Source: Yaniella halotolerans DSM 15476
GTDB taxonomy: Bacteria > Actinomycetota > Actinomycetes > Actinomycetales > Micrococcaceae
Reading direction: 5' to 3'
DNA length: 64,000 bases
Assembly (NCBI RefSeq): GCF_000420805.1
Contig: NZ_ATVQ01000001.1
Location: 868,001 to 932,000, forward strand
The notes under the pieces were generated by a model. The model was not told the origin of the DNA, made no database searches, and worked only from the letters and a program-made list of their open reading frames with translations. Positions 1 through 8,014 of this stretch are shown one piece after another (position 1 is the stretch's first letter; each line of letters begins with the position of its first letter). A program made the position numbers and the translations under genes.

Positions 1-1172
1 GTCGCCTGATTGTCATGGTGGCGATGTCGCTGGGTGCCTTCGGCATCGGGACCACCGAGTTCGTCTCGATGGGCTTGCTCAGTATGATCGCCGAGGATTT
101 TCAGATAACCGAGGACACCGCCGGCGTGATCATCACGTCCTACGCCCTGGGTGTGGTTATCGGCGCGCCGCTTATTACCGCACTGACCGGCCGGGTTCCG
201 CGGCGTCGACTCCTGCTGATCCTGATGGCTGCGTTCACGATCGGCAATGGCTTATCTGTTTTCGCCGATAACTACCAAGTGCTCCTTCTCGCCCGGTTCA
301 TTGCAGGACTCCCCCACGGCGCATACTTCTCGGTCGCCGGCCTGTCCGCAGCTTCGATGGCACCCGTTGCCCAGCGCGGTCGAGCAGTGGCGTTTATCAG
401 CATGGGCCTCTCCGTTGCCACGGTTGTTGGTGTTCCAGCGGCTCAAGCCTTGGGGGCAGCACTCGGTTGGCCTGCCGCCTACGCACTGGTGGCGCTCATC
501 GGACTGACAACGATCGGGGCGCTGTGGTTCTTGATGCCCCATATGACGAAGATGCGTCCGACGAATCCTGCCACCGAACTTGGTGCGCTGAAGCGCAGTC
601 AGGTGTGGCTCACCTTGGCGATGGGGACCGTGGGGTTTGGTGGCATGTTCGCCGTTTACACGTATATTTCGTGGACCATGACGGAACGTGCCGGTTTGGA
701 CCCGTCTTGGATCTGGCTGGTGCTGATGGTGTATGGGGTTGGTTCGGTTGCGGGCAACTGGTTCGGTGGCCGGTTGGCCGACCGGAACCTGGAATTTGGC
801 ATCCTGTTTGCACTGCTGATGATCGCGACCGCTCTTACCGCGTTCTACTTCACGTCAGCACATCCGGTGCTTGGCGTCATCAATTTTGGGGTGGTCGGGT
901 TCTTTGGCACCAGCCTTGTTCCGAGCTTACAAATCCGGCTTATGGATGTTGCCGGTGATGCTCAAACGCTTGCGGCTGCCCTGAACCATTCGGCGCTGAA
1001 CCTTGCCAATGCGGCTGGTGCTGCGATCGGCGGGCTGGTGATCTCAGCAGGGTTCAGTTATTCGGCTCCAGCTCTAGCGGGAACCGCACTCGCCTTGGCC
1101 GCCGTCGGCGTTTGGGTACCGACCTTTTTCTTGCGACGGCGACAGTTGAGTTCTGCAGAAGACAAGTCTTAG
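1..1172 (+). CDS. MFS transporter, DHA1/AraJ-type exporter (5' end outside window)
   Basis: Inner-membrane secondary transporter of the major facilitator superfamily, drug:H+ antiporter-like branch that exports small molecules; the substrate cannot be read from sequence. The reading frame is open to the first base (Arg-Leu-Ile-Val before the first Met at 15), so the true start is probably upstream and the first few residues are missing. Seen: about twelve hydrophobic segments, the loop 2-3 signature G-R-V-P-R-R-R, and the N-terminal GTTEFVSMGLL pattern typical of arabinose-efflux/chloramphenicol-exporter relatives. It ends in a 4-base tail-to-tail overlap with the next gene, so the two transcripts converge with no room for a terminator. 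Family is well supported, substrate is not. Confidence 0.85.
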   Translation, partial: RLIVMVAMSLGAFGIGTTEFVSMGLLSMIAEDFQITEDTAGVIITSYALGVVIGAPLITALTGRVPRRRLLLILMAAFTIGNGLSVFADNYQVLLLARFIAGLPHGAYFSVAGLSAASMAPVAQRGRAVAFISMGLSVATVVGVPAAQALGAALGWPAAYALVALIGLTTIGALWFLMPHMTKMRPTNPATELGALKRSQVWLTLAMGTVGFGGMFAVYTYISWTMTERAGLDPSWIWLVLMVYGVGSVAGNWFGGRLADRNLEFGILFALLMIATALTAFYFTSAHPVLGVINFGVVGFFGTSLVPSLQIRLMDVAGDAQTLAAALNHSALNLANAAGAAIGGLVISAGFSYSAPALAGTALALAAVGVWVPTFFLRRRQLSSAEDKS

Positions 1173-1849
1173 GCAGATGCGTTCGGATTAGATTCCAGGA
1201 GTTGGTCCACAACTGTTGGGTATTGCAGTTTGCTGTGGTCCGCTATGGCTTCTGCGGTTGCGGCGAAGAGGTATACCGCTGCTCGCCCGACCTCACGCGT
1301 GTTGTGCGTCGTGACCATCTTGTCTCGGGAATGGAATGCACGCCCTTGCATCGCGAATGTTTGAATATCCTGGGCTGCAGCTCGTGTGGCGTCTGAGAGT
1401 TCGGGCAGACGCACGATACCGAGTGCTGTTCGCAATTTCGTGTTGGTGTATATCGAGTCGAGCGTCTCCAAGGTTAGACCCGTGACGTAAGTATTGCTTG
1501 GAAGAATTGCTGTCGGCTCCAGCGGTAGGGAGCGCAGCATGCTCTCTGCTTGCGCCGGTTGCTGTTGATACAGGGCTTCGGAGATGTCGCGTATCGTATC
1601 AACCGTCAATGTACGAGCATCACCGACAGGGGTATGTGCTTCCAATTGATGGCGTTCTATTGCCCGGGTCATGGCCGCGTGCAATTCATCGGGATCGACA
1701 TTGGGGAGGTCGTGGATGTCGATTCCGTCAGCGGCCAGTAAGGGTTTTAGTTCTTCTAAGACCTCGTCAATTGCCTCGGGATCACGTTGCATCCGTGCTA
1801 GCAGATCGGCGTCATCCGCTTCGTCGAAAGGGGGCTTCGCTTTATCCAT
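1169..1849 (-). CDS. Uncharacterised protein, short paralogue of the gene at 10127-11599
   Basis: Unrecognised soluble, acidic, helix-rich protein of 226 aa with no signal peptide or membrane helix. Residues about 32-110 align with residues about 25-110 of the 490-aa protein encoded 8 kb away. Shared pieces are PLL-ADGID, VDP--L--AM-RAIERH-LE, TPV-D-R, T-RDIS-AL and a VTG----SLD-- segment. The match continues weakly through the rest of the N-terminal domain (A--GRA-- followed by a helix rich in Ala). This copy lacks the Ala/Pro linker and C-terminal domain of the long copy. It lies downstream of the HNH gene on the same strand (63-base gap) and overlaps the convergent MFS gene by 4 bases. Function unknown; see the finding on this pair. 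Confidence 0.7.
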   Translation of the reverse strand: MDKAKPPFDEADDADLLARMQRDPEAIDEVLEELKPLLAADGIDIHDLPNVDPDELHAAMTRAIERHQLEAHTPVGDARTLTVDTIRDISEALYQQQPAQAESMLRSLPLEPTAILPSNTYVTGLTLETLDSIYTNTKLRTALGIVRLPELSDATRAAAQDIQTFAMQGRAFHSRDKMVTTHNTREVGRAAVYLFAATAEAIADHSKLQYPTVVDQLLESNPNASA

Positions 1850-1912
1850 ACGGCGACAGTACCAGCCTCATTGGCAGAACGCAGTCTCCAAATGGACCGT
1901 CGCGAGGCATGT

Positions 1913-3940
1913 TCATGAATTCCAGTACAAGTTTCTGAGCAGTGGCTGGTCCGGGTCGAGCCATTTGGCCGGCCGGAAATATGTCACTCCATCAATTTTG
2001 AGTATGGTCCAATTGCCGTTGTGTACGTCAGGGTGATGCGCCGGACATAATGTGATGGAGTTGTTCTCGTTGGTTTCCCCGCCCTCGGCCCACTCCTCGA
2101 TGTGGTGACATTGGCAGTAGGTCGCTTGCACAATACAGCCGGGTGCTTGACAGCCCTTATCCCGCGCGAGGATAGCCTTTCGCTGCGCCGTAGTAAATAA
2201 CCTCTTACTCCGATATTCGTTCAAGACGATGTCCACGCCGTTCCATATTTGGCCCACCAGTTCCGTATCGCATAACCTCGGCCCGAGATGTCCGGGGTGC
2301 ATTGGTCCGATATTGACGACTTCTGATTGATATCGAGTCCAAGGGACCGGGTTGGCATAACCGGTGAATTCTTGTTCAGGCTCAGAAACTGCTTCTAATC
2401 GGTCACGAACATTCGGATTCGATCGTTTGATTATCGGCGGCAAAATACCCGAAGGTCCCGGCGGTCGCTGCACCTCCTGAGGCAGCGCTGGCAAACCCAA
2501 CGTCGCATGCGCCGTCTGAATATCCTGCACGATAACAAGTTTGGCAGCTGAACCATGAGCACGCTTTGCTGCTGCATCCTTGGGATGCATGCTCATCACT
2601 GCATTGATGGCGCCTAATAAGATAGCCCCGGCGCGCTGAGGTCGAGTTAGCTGATCGATCCAGTCGATTTGTTGCTTTGTGTACTCGTTACCTTGTTCAT
2701 CCTCGGCAATGACCGCGTCGGCGGGAAGCGGCTGCGGGAGACTGGCTTCGATCTGACTTGGAACACGATCGTCGATCTCGGGCCTGGATCCCAGCATGTC
2801 GTGTAATGCTTCCAGCTTGTCTCCATGCTCGGTGGGCCCTTGTCGTTGGCTCTTTGGGGTCTCATCTTTAGTTGTACCAGCAGGCCGCTGGCGCTCCGAT
2901 TCTGCAGCGTCTTGCGCAGTTTTTGCTTCAGCCATTGCTTCATAGAGATTTTCGATGTTCTCCGGCAGTAACGGCTTCTTGCCCTTGTAGTTCAGATTCG
3001 TGTTCAGAAATTCCTTGAGCGTTGCTGCCCAAACCGGATCCATGTGCATCGATGCTGTTGCCGAACCATCTTCATGGGACCGTAGATGTAGTGCATTATC
3101 TGGCTTCTTTTTGAGAGCGTCTGACGGTGGTGGACCGTCTGCGTCAATATGGTGAGCGACCTGTTCGGCCCATCGTTGGCGAGCCTGAGACAGTTCCTCC
3201 GGTGATGCAGATTCCGCAGCTTCCAGCAAAGTGGGCTCGAACGCCCGGATGACCCGATCCTTGTAATCCAGCGGTCTTTTCACCGTGTTGGAATATTTGG
3301 TCAGGTCCTCGTCAAACGCGGCAATTCGGTCCAAGCTCTCACCCGGAATATTTCCGGCAGCATACGACGCCGCGATATTTGGCAGCTTGGGCTCGACGCC
3401 GGCTGGATTTTGATCTGTAGCTACTGCATGGGAAACGTATTTCGCTCGTATCTGCAGTCGTTTCGCTCTATGCCCCGACATTCGAAGCTGCCTGCGCATA
3501 ATTTCGCTAACATCGCGGAATCCCCTCAGTCCTTCAGGAACTCCGAGATAGGCAGTTTGGTCTTTCTGGGCGATCTGCAATAGGCGCGTGAGGTTGGTCA
3601 TCGCCGCGTCATTAGCGCGATCATGCTGGGCCATTAACGAGGTGATGGCAGGGAGGGTATCAACGTAATTATCAGGAGGTGTTGGCTCCACGGCGCCCTC
3701 TACGGTGTTCTGCGAGTCGCCTTGTGCCGCAAAGCCGGACCAGTCAGCGCCTGAACTCTTGCGATAAAGAGCAACGTCGTTTTCTGCACCTGGTTGCGAG
3801 AGTCGTTCAGAAAATTTCTGATTGAAAAGTGCACGAGCATAGGCGAGTTCACCGAGGCTCATATCGTCAATCAAGTCCTCATTGATCGCATCCACTGACA
3901 CGGCGGCGCCGAGGTTTGTGAAGATCGATGTTTGATCCAC
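1913..3940 (-). CDS. DUF222 domain / HNH endonuclease-signature protein (13E12-like)
   Basis: Large (675 aa) actinobacterial DUF222 protein ending in an HNH nuclease domain. Seen near the C terminus: C-x4-C (CQAPGC), then a C-H-H pair (CQCHHIEEW), GG-T---N--LC--HH and a trailing H-x-G-x-W. These are the metal and catalytic elements of the HNH fold. The long N-terminal part carries the DUF222 region with a charged insert around residues 340-400. I start it at the GTG at 3940 because AGAGGA lies 7 bases upstream; an in-frame TTG/ATG start further upstream (to 4015) would add 25 residues without a ribosome site. Such genes often occur in many copies per actinobacterial genome and may be mobile or repeat-associated. 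Biological role is not established. Confidence 0.82.
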   Translation of the reverse strand: MDQTSIFTNLGAAVSVDAINEDLIDDMSLGELAYARALFNQKFSERLSQPGAENDVALYRKSSGADWSGFAAQGDSQNTVEGAVEPTPPDNYVDTLPAITSLMAQHDRANDAAMTNLTRLLQIAQKDQTAYLGVPEGLRGFRDVSEIMRRQLRMSGHRAKRLQIRAKYVSHAVATDQNPAGVEPKLPNIAASYAAGNIPGESLDRIAAFDEDLTKYSNTVKRPLDYKDRVIRAFEPTLLEAAESASPEELSQARQRWAEQVAHHIDADGPPPSDALKKKPDNALHLRSHEDGSATASMHMDPVWAATLKEFLNTNLNYKGKKPLLPENIENLYEAMAEAKTAQDAAESERQRPAGTTKDETPKSQRQGPTEHGDKLEALHDMLGSRPEIDDRVPSQIEASLPQPLPADAVIAEDEQGNEYTKQQIDWIDQLTRPQRAGAILLGAINAVMSMHPKDAAAKRAHGSAAKLVIVQDIQTAHATLGLPALPQEVQRPPGPSGILPPIIKRSNPNVRDRLEAVSEPEQEFTGYANPVPWTRYQSEVVNIGPMHPGHLGPRLCDTELVGQIWNGVDIVLNEYRSKRLFTTAQRKAILARDKGCQAPGCIVQATYCQCHHIEEWAEGGETNENNSITLCPAHHPDVHNGNWTILKIDGVTYFRPAKWLDPDQPLLRNLYWNS

Positions 3941-4286
3941 AAGAAGTCCTCTCGATGCAAAAGAAAAGCTAGCTAACCGGCGGTGAAGGGGCTTGGACGA
4001 CAGAGATAGGAGCACTGAGTTGCTGATTGGATATTGTCACTATTCTACCCGAACCGCACCAACCAAGCAATACTTTTAGCATATTTTAATTAACTTATTA
4101 ATATGTCTGAATATGGTTTGTGACGCTTTATCATATGTAGATATTTTTGTGTTGCGTGTCGCACCGTTTGTGGATAACGGAATCTGACATGCTGCTGTTC
4201 TCCACAGACTTCAGGGATGCTGTCGCAGGCTGGTGCAGACACAAAAGGTGGAAATAAGGAATGGCTAGCGCTATGTGGCCCTGCAG
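3941..4286. other. AT-rich gene-free stretch with DnaA-box-like nonamers
   Basis: About 346 bases without a convincing gene, lying between two minus-strand genes. Bases roughly 4070-4150 are strikingly AT-rich compared with the flanks (runs such as ATTTTAATTAA). A perfect TTATCCACA nonamer lies on the minus strand at 4169-4177, and a one-mismatch copy (TTCTCCACA) on the plus strand at 4198-4206. It should contain the promoter of the HNH gene and the end of the symporter transcript; I see no strong hairpin terminator. Confidence 0.5.
4169..4177 (-). promoter_or_regulatory. DnaA-box-like nonamer TTATCCACA
   Basis: Exact match to the bacterial DnaA box consensus TTATNCACA, in an AT-rich spacer. 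A single nonamer can arise by chance, so binding is only a possibility. Confidence 0.35.
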
Positions 4287-5780
4287 CTATGAAGAGTGGG
4301 TGCCCTGTTTCAGCGATTCCGGAAGATGTAACCGCGCAAGCACTTCGTCGGTATTCTCCGGTGGTCGCTGTGAGCCCAGGGACGACACCAGCATGGTGAC
4401 TACCAGGACCAACGGAATGGTCCACAGTGCGGGATACTGCAACACGGCCATCGACATGCCAGCGTCATCGAGCAGATGCCCGGCGAGCAGCGCGGCGAGA
4501 GACATAAATCCACCTGTGACCATGCCGGAGACAGCACCGGTGACGGTGAGGCCTCGCCACCAAATGGCCAACAACACGACCGGCGCCAATGACGAGGCGG
4601 TGAACGTAAATACCATGGCAACAGCGCCTGCGAGTGCGAGCCCGGTGGTCACGAACGTTGCCACAATGGGCAAGACCATCGCCAGGATGGCCCCAACACG
4701 GAAGCCGCGCACGGTGCCACCGAAAAATTCCTGTGACACCACACCGGATATGGACACGACCAGTCCAGAAGCGGTCGACAGGAACGCGGCGAAGGCACCG
4801 CCGGCTACGAGTGCGGTCAACAGGTCGCCGGTCAGGCCGTCGAAAAGTGCCGTCGGCAGTTGAAGCAGTGCGGTATCGGTGCTCGCACTTTCGCCGAGTT
4901 CGGGCAAAACTGCGCGGGCGACGACGCCGAGAATGATCGGCAGCGTATAGAAACCGGCTAGGAGCCACAGGAGCAAGACGGTGGTGCGTCGGGCCGTCCC
5001 GCCGTCCGGGTTGGTATAGAAACGGACCAAAACATGCGACAGCCCGAGCGTGCCAAGCATTAGGGCTGCGACCAGTGAAACGGTGCGGTAGGTGCTCGTC
5101 TGGGTGTCGTTGACGAGTTCGACCTCGAAAGCATTGGCGAGGTCTGGGATGAAATTGGTGTCCCCCACTCCCAGGCGCAGCACAATGAAAACGGTTGGGA
5201 TCAAGAGCGCGGAGAGTTTGAACCAATATTGCACGGCCTGGGCCAGGGTCACCGAGCGCATGCCGCCGGACACAACAGTGGGCAGCACAACCAGGATGAC
5301 GATGGCGGGACCGAGCCAGGCGGGCAGACCCGTGGTCGACGACAAGGCAATGGCGGCCCCGTGCAGCTGCGGCACGATGTAGAGCCAGCCGGTGAATACG
5401 ACGATCATGGCGGTGAGTCGACGCAACAGCTTGGAGGGAAACCGTAGCGACATGAGGTCGGGAATCGTATAAGCGCCCGAGCGTCGTAGCGGCGCGGCTA
5501 CGAAAACGAGTAGTGACAAGAAGCCTGCGGTGTAGCCCACCGGAAACCATAGCCCGTGGGTACCGTAGGCCATGATGAGCCCGGCAACACCGAGGAAACT
5601 TGCCGCCGAAAGATATTCACCGGCAACGGCAGAGGCGTTCATCCACGGTGGCACCCGGCGCGATGCCACGTAAAAGTCGCGGGTGGTACGGCTACGGTGC
5701 AGTCCGTGCACGCTGATAATGATAGTCACCGCACAGACGAGGCCGATGGACCCTAGCACCAGGAGGGGTTCGTGCATCAC
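4287..5780 (-). CDS. Sodium:solute symporter (SSF), acetate permease ActP-like, copy 1
   Basis: Membrane symporter of the solute:sodium symporter family, related to cation/acetate symporters; likely takes up a short-chain carboxylate with Na+ or H+. Seen: about thirteen hydrophobic helices over 497 aa, the N-terminal SSF pattern T-x-DFYVASRRVPPWMNASAVAGEYLSAASFLG, and GMRSVTLAQ-VQYW in the middle. The start is GTG at 5780 with AGAGGT six bases upstream; ATG at 5777 is an alternative. Start and the stop of the upstream small membrane gene overlap (TGATG), so the two are translationally coupled. It is last in a four-gene minus-strand operon behind a histidine kinase and response regulator. It is clearly diverged from the second symporter at 8404, so the pair may differ in substrate or affinity. 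Confidence 0.88.
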   Translation of the reverse strand: MMHEPLLVLGSIGLVCAVTIIISVHGLHRSRTTRDFYVASRRVPPWMNASAVAGEYLSAASFLGVAGLIMAYGTHGLWFPVGYTAGFLSLLVFVAAPLRRSGAYTIPDLMSLRFPSKLLRRLTAMIVVFTGWLYIVPQLHGAAIALSSTTGLPAWLGPAIVILVVLPTVVSGGMRSVTLAQAVQYWFKLSALLIPTVFIVLRLGVGDTNFIPDLANAFEVELVNDTQTSTYRTVSLVAALMLGTLGLSHVLVRFYTNPDGGTARRTTVLLLWLLAGFYTLPIILGVVARAVLPELGESASTDTALLQLPTALFDGLTGDLLTALVAGGAFAAFLSTASGLVVSISGVVSQEFFGGTVRGFRVGAILAMVLPIVATFVTTGLALAGAVAMVFTFTASSLAPVVLLAIWWRGLTVTGAVSGMVTGGFMSLAALLAGHLLDDAGMSMAVLQYPALWTIPLVLVVTMLVSSLGSQRPPENTDEVLARLHLPESLKQGTHSS

Positions 5781-6277
5781 TGGCGCACCTCTTGGTTGGG
5801 CCGGGGCTCAAGCATTTGTTCGTTGGCGGTAGCTCGCCGGACATAGAACCAGCCAAGTGCAATGAGCAACGGAATGAACGCAGCGGCGGGGATGAACCAC
5901 TCTAACGGAACGTTCGCGACCGCGAGCGAGGCGAGATTTGGGCTGAAGCCGAAAGCTACATTGACGACGACGACCAAACCGAAAAACCATGACACCAGGG
6001 TGACGCCGAGCCGCAGCTGCGCGCGCATGAGTTTGCGGAGCAGGCTGCGTGATGGTTGCGTGCTTCCCGAGGTCTCGGAGGGATTCAGCAGTACTTCTTT
6101 GACGCTGGGGGCTCCCGTTGGCATGCGGACTTGGACGCGTCGGGCTCGCATGGCGCGGATACTCTCGGGGACGTCTTGTGGTGGTGCGGGCTCGCGTATG
6201 AGGTCGAGTACGAAGTCGTCGTCGGGGGCTGGGAGGTCGTCTCCGGAACCGTCGTCGGGGTGGCGCCGGTGGGTCAT
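5777..6277 (-). CDS. Small two-helix membrane protein, partner of symporter copy 1 (DUF485-like arrangement)
   Basis: 166-aa protein with a hydrophilic, Asp/Pro/Arg-rich N-terminal half and two hydrophobic segments at about residues 92-112 and 127-147. It takes the place that DUF485 proteins hold in front of acetate symporters, but its long N-terminal cytoplasmic extension is unlike the compact DUF485 protein at 8015. Its start overlaps the response-regulator stop (ATGA) and its stop overlaps the symporter start, so it is translated as part of the operon. The role as a symporter subunit is inferred from position and topology only. Confidence 0.72.
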   Translation of the reverse strand: MTHRRHPDDGSGDDLPAPDDDFVLDLIREPAPPQDVPESIRAMRARRVQVRMPTGAPSVKEVLLNPSETSGSTQPSRSLLRKLMRAQLRLGVTLVSWFFGLVVVVNVAFGFSPNLASLAVANVPLEWFIPAAAFIPLLIALGWFYVRRATANEQMLEPRPNQEVRQ

Positions 6278-7041
6278 CCATCACTCCGGGAAACCGATCG
6301 AAAATTCAATTGCTTGAGCCGTTGCCGGACCTGCGGCATGAGGCGTCGACTGACCGGCAGCTCGTTATCGTCAATGTGGATTCGCATGCGCCCTTCCTGC
6401 TGGACGATTTTAGTGGCGAAATTGAGGTTCACTATGTGTGACCGGTGAATGCGCACGAAATCATACGTTGCCCAGTCTTCTTCGATCCCGGCCAGTGAAA
6501 TGCGCAGCAGATAGGATTCATCGGCGGTGTGGATCCGGGCGTAGTCGCCTTGGGCTTGGGCCCAGCGGATGGAACGGATGGGGATGAAGACCTGTTGCGA
6601 GCCCTGTTGTACCGCCACTCTGCCTTGCTCCGGCACCTGTTCTATCGCACCGGTGTCGACCCGGTTGAGCGTTTTTCGCAGTGCCTCGTGTAGCCGTGCG
6701 GGGCGCACGGGTTTGAGCAGGTAGTCGAGCGCGTCCAGCTCGAAGGCATGCACGGCCGGACGAGCATCGGCGGTCACGAAAATCACGTGTGGGGTGTCCC
6801 CATTGTTCGCACGGCGCAGCTCGTGGGCCAGATCCATACCGGTGGGCCCGGGCATGTGAATATCGAGCAGGACAACGTCGATGTTCCCGTCGGCCAGGAC
6901 CTGCCGCGCTTCGGCAACGTTGGTGGCGGTTTGCACCGCGGACACCAGCGGGTCAGCTTCGAGCAACCACCGCATTTGTTCAACCGCGGGTACCTCGTCA
7001 TCGACTGCTAGCACCTGCAACCCTGGTACCTGTGTGGTCAT
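6274..7041 (-). CDS. LytTR-family response regulator
   Basis: Two-component response regulator of 255 aa. Residues 8-125 form a receiver domain with acidic pair Asp14-Asp15, phospho-acceptor Asp60 in LLDIHMPG, Thr90 and Lys110 in YLLKP. Residues about 145-245 form a LytTR DNA-binding domain (FIPIRSIRWAQAQGDYARIH, and FVRIHRSHIVNL). LytTR regulators typically bind paired direct repeats upstream of their targets. It overlaps the histidine-kinase stop by 4 bases. The likely targets are the two adjacent symporter units, as in other loci where a LytS/LytTR pair controls a neighbouring carboxylate transporter; no LytTR repeat was confidently located. Confidence 0.92.
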   Translation of the reverse strand: MTTQVPGLQVLAVDDEVPAVEQMRWLLEADPLVSAVQTATNVAEARQVLADGNIDVVLLDIHMPGPTGMDLAHELRRANNGDTPHVIFVTADARPAVHAFELDALDYLLKPVRPARLHEALRKTLNRVDTGAIEQVPEQGRVAVQQGSQQVFIPIRSIRWAQAQGDYARIHTADESYLLRISLAGIEEDWATYDFVRIHRSHIVNLNFATKIVQQEGRMRIHIDDNELPVSRRLMPQVRQRLKQLNFRSVSRSDG

Positions 7042-7769
7042 GCGGGCCCCGCGGTCATTGGCGGAATGAAGTGTGATGGCGCCTTGAATTTGGGAATGCG
7101 CATCGAAACTTTCATGCCGGCGTCGAGCTGTGTTTCGATCTGCAATCCGTGGTCAGCGCCGTAGGCCTGGCGCAGGCGTAAATCCACATTGCGCAGCCCA
7201 ACGTGCGAACTTTCCGCTTGGCCGCTCATGACTTTGGCCATGTATTCCGGATCGGCACCGACGCCGCCGTCTTCAATGCTGATCTGAGAAAAGGTATCGA
7301 CGTCTTTTGCCCGCACGAACACCTGACCGTCGCGATCCGAGTTGTACATGCCGTGGCGAACCGCATTTTCGACGAGCGGCTGGACGCTTAGGAAAGGAAT
7401 TTCGACGCCGAGCACTTCCGGGGCAATGTCGAGGCTGACCTGCAACCGCGATCCGAAGCGGGCTTTCTCTAACACGACGTACCGTTCAACGGCGGTCAGC
7501 TCATCTTCCAGTGTGGTGAAATCGCCTTCGGTGCCCAGCGAGTACCTTGTGAAGTCAGCGAAATCGATGAGCAATTCGCGTGCTCGTGCTGGATCGGTCG
7601 GGATGAGACCGGCGATAGCGTTGAGTGAGTTGTAGATGAAATGCGGTGATATTTGGGATCGCAGACTGCGCAGCTGAGCCTCTATGAGTTGCTCGCGCGT
7701 GAGCTGCACCAGCTGCTGATAATCCGGTTCAGACTCTGGCGTTCGACGACGCGATTTTCTACGCAGCAT
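7038..7769 (-). CDS. LytS/YehU-type sensor histidine kinase, short form without membrane sensor
   Basis: Histidine kinase of the His_kinase/HATPase_c pair used with LytTR regulators. Seen: phospho-acceptor motif SPHFIYNSLN, the N-box region P-L-VENAVRHG, and a G-box GLRNVDLRL. At 243 aa it contains only a short coiled start plus the catalytic core; no transmembrane sensor segment is encoded, so the signal may come through a partner protein such as the neighbouring symporter. The start is placed at ATG 7769 because the preceding 25-codon reading frame ends there with TGATG. A GTG at 7772 (AGGTGG eight bases upstream) and one at 7784 are alternatives. The frame is closed by a stop further upstream, so no longer form is possible in this sequence. 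Confidence 0.88.
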   Translation of the reverse strand: MLRRKSRRRTPESEPDYQQLVQLTREQLIEAQLRSLRSQISPHFIYNSLNAIAGLIPTDPARARELLIDFADFTRYSLGTEGDFTTLEDELTAVERYVVLEKARFGSRLQVSLDIAPEVLGVEIPFLSVQPLVENAVRHGMYNSDRDGQVFVRAKDVDTFSQISIEDGGVGADPEYMAKVMSGQAESSHVGLRNVDLRLRQAYGADHGLQIETQLDAGMKVSMRIPKFKAPSHFIPPMTAGPA

Positions 7770-7846
7770 CACGTGATATACCACCTGACAGCGGCAAATG
7801 TGCTCGCAACGACGACCGCACGACGACGTAAGAAGAACCTGAACAT
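7769..7846 (-). CDS. Possible 25-aa leader/small hydrophobic peptide coupled to the histidine kinase
   Basis: ATG at 7846 opens a frame encoding MFRFFLRRR, then an Ala/Val-rich hydrophobic stretch, then RWYIT, and stops with a TGA that shares its A with the kinase ATG (TGATG). A TAGCAT hexamer ends seven bases before the ATG, the geometry of a leaderless actinobacterial transcript starting at the A of ATG. It could be a short membrane peptide or just a device for coupling kinase translation. Evidence is positional only. Confidence 0.35.
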   Translation of the reverse strand: MFRFFLRRRAVVVASTFAAVRWYIT

Positions 7847-7852
7847 ACCTTT

Positions 7853-7881
7853 ATGCTAGGTGATTGCTATCACTTTATCGA
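7853..7881 (-). promoter_or_regulatory. Candidate promoter of the two-component/symporter operon
   Basis: On the minus strand TCGATA (7881-7876) and TAGCAT (7858-7853) are 17 bases apart and match the -35 and -10 consensus at 4 of 6 and 5 of 6 positions. The predicted start point coincides with the ATG at 7846, which suggests a leaderless message. A CRP-like dyad lies inside the spacer. Confidence 0.4.
7859..7874. promoter_or_regulatory. CRP/GlxR-like dyad 1 (GTGA-N6-TCAC)
   Basis: Sequence GTGATTGCTATCAC at 7860-7873 has the half-site and spacing pattern TGTGA-N6-TCACA of cAMP-receptor-family operators. It lies between -35 and -10 of the candidate minus-strand promoter, a position expected for repression of the kinase operon. 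Confidence 0.5.
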
Positions 7882-7943
7882 TCTACCAAACCGCTCAACT
7901 CACAGACAGTGCCGCTTAGCGCAGATTCCCCACCGCGTCGTTC

Positions 7944-7959
7944 CGTGACCCTCATCACA
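7944..7959. promoter_or_regulatory. CRP/GlxR-like dyad 2 (CGTGA-N6-TCACA)
   Basis: GTGA at 7945-7948 and TCACA at 7955-7959 with a 6-base spacer match the CRP-family consensus except for one outer base. Its centre is 85 bases (about eight helix turns) from dyad 1 and about 63 bases before the DUF485 start codon, which suits an activator of the plus-strand acetate unit. Confidence 0.5.
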
Positions 7960-8014
7960 TCACTACCGTGTGCTTCATGAGATCGATATCCAAGCTCCAC
8001 CCTGGAGGATCAAC

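Noticed and set aside
4030-4286. Chromosomal replication origin
   Set aside because: Only one perfect and one imperfect DnaA box and no dnaA, dnaN or recF nearby.
4090-4425. 111-aa open frame on the minus strand
   Set aside because: Starts inside the symporter gene in another frame, lacks a ribosome site and shows no domain or hydropathy pattern.
4465-5550. 361-aa minus-strand frame inside the symporter gene
   Set aside because: Arg/His/Ala-rich shadow of the symporter frame; no family pattern.
7770-7784. GTG at 7784 as histidine-kinase start
   Set aside because: The putative ribosome site AGGTGG overlaps this GTG; ATG 7769, coupled to the preceding short frame, fits better.
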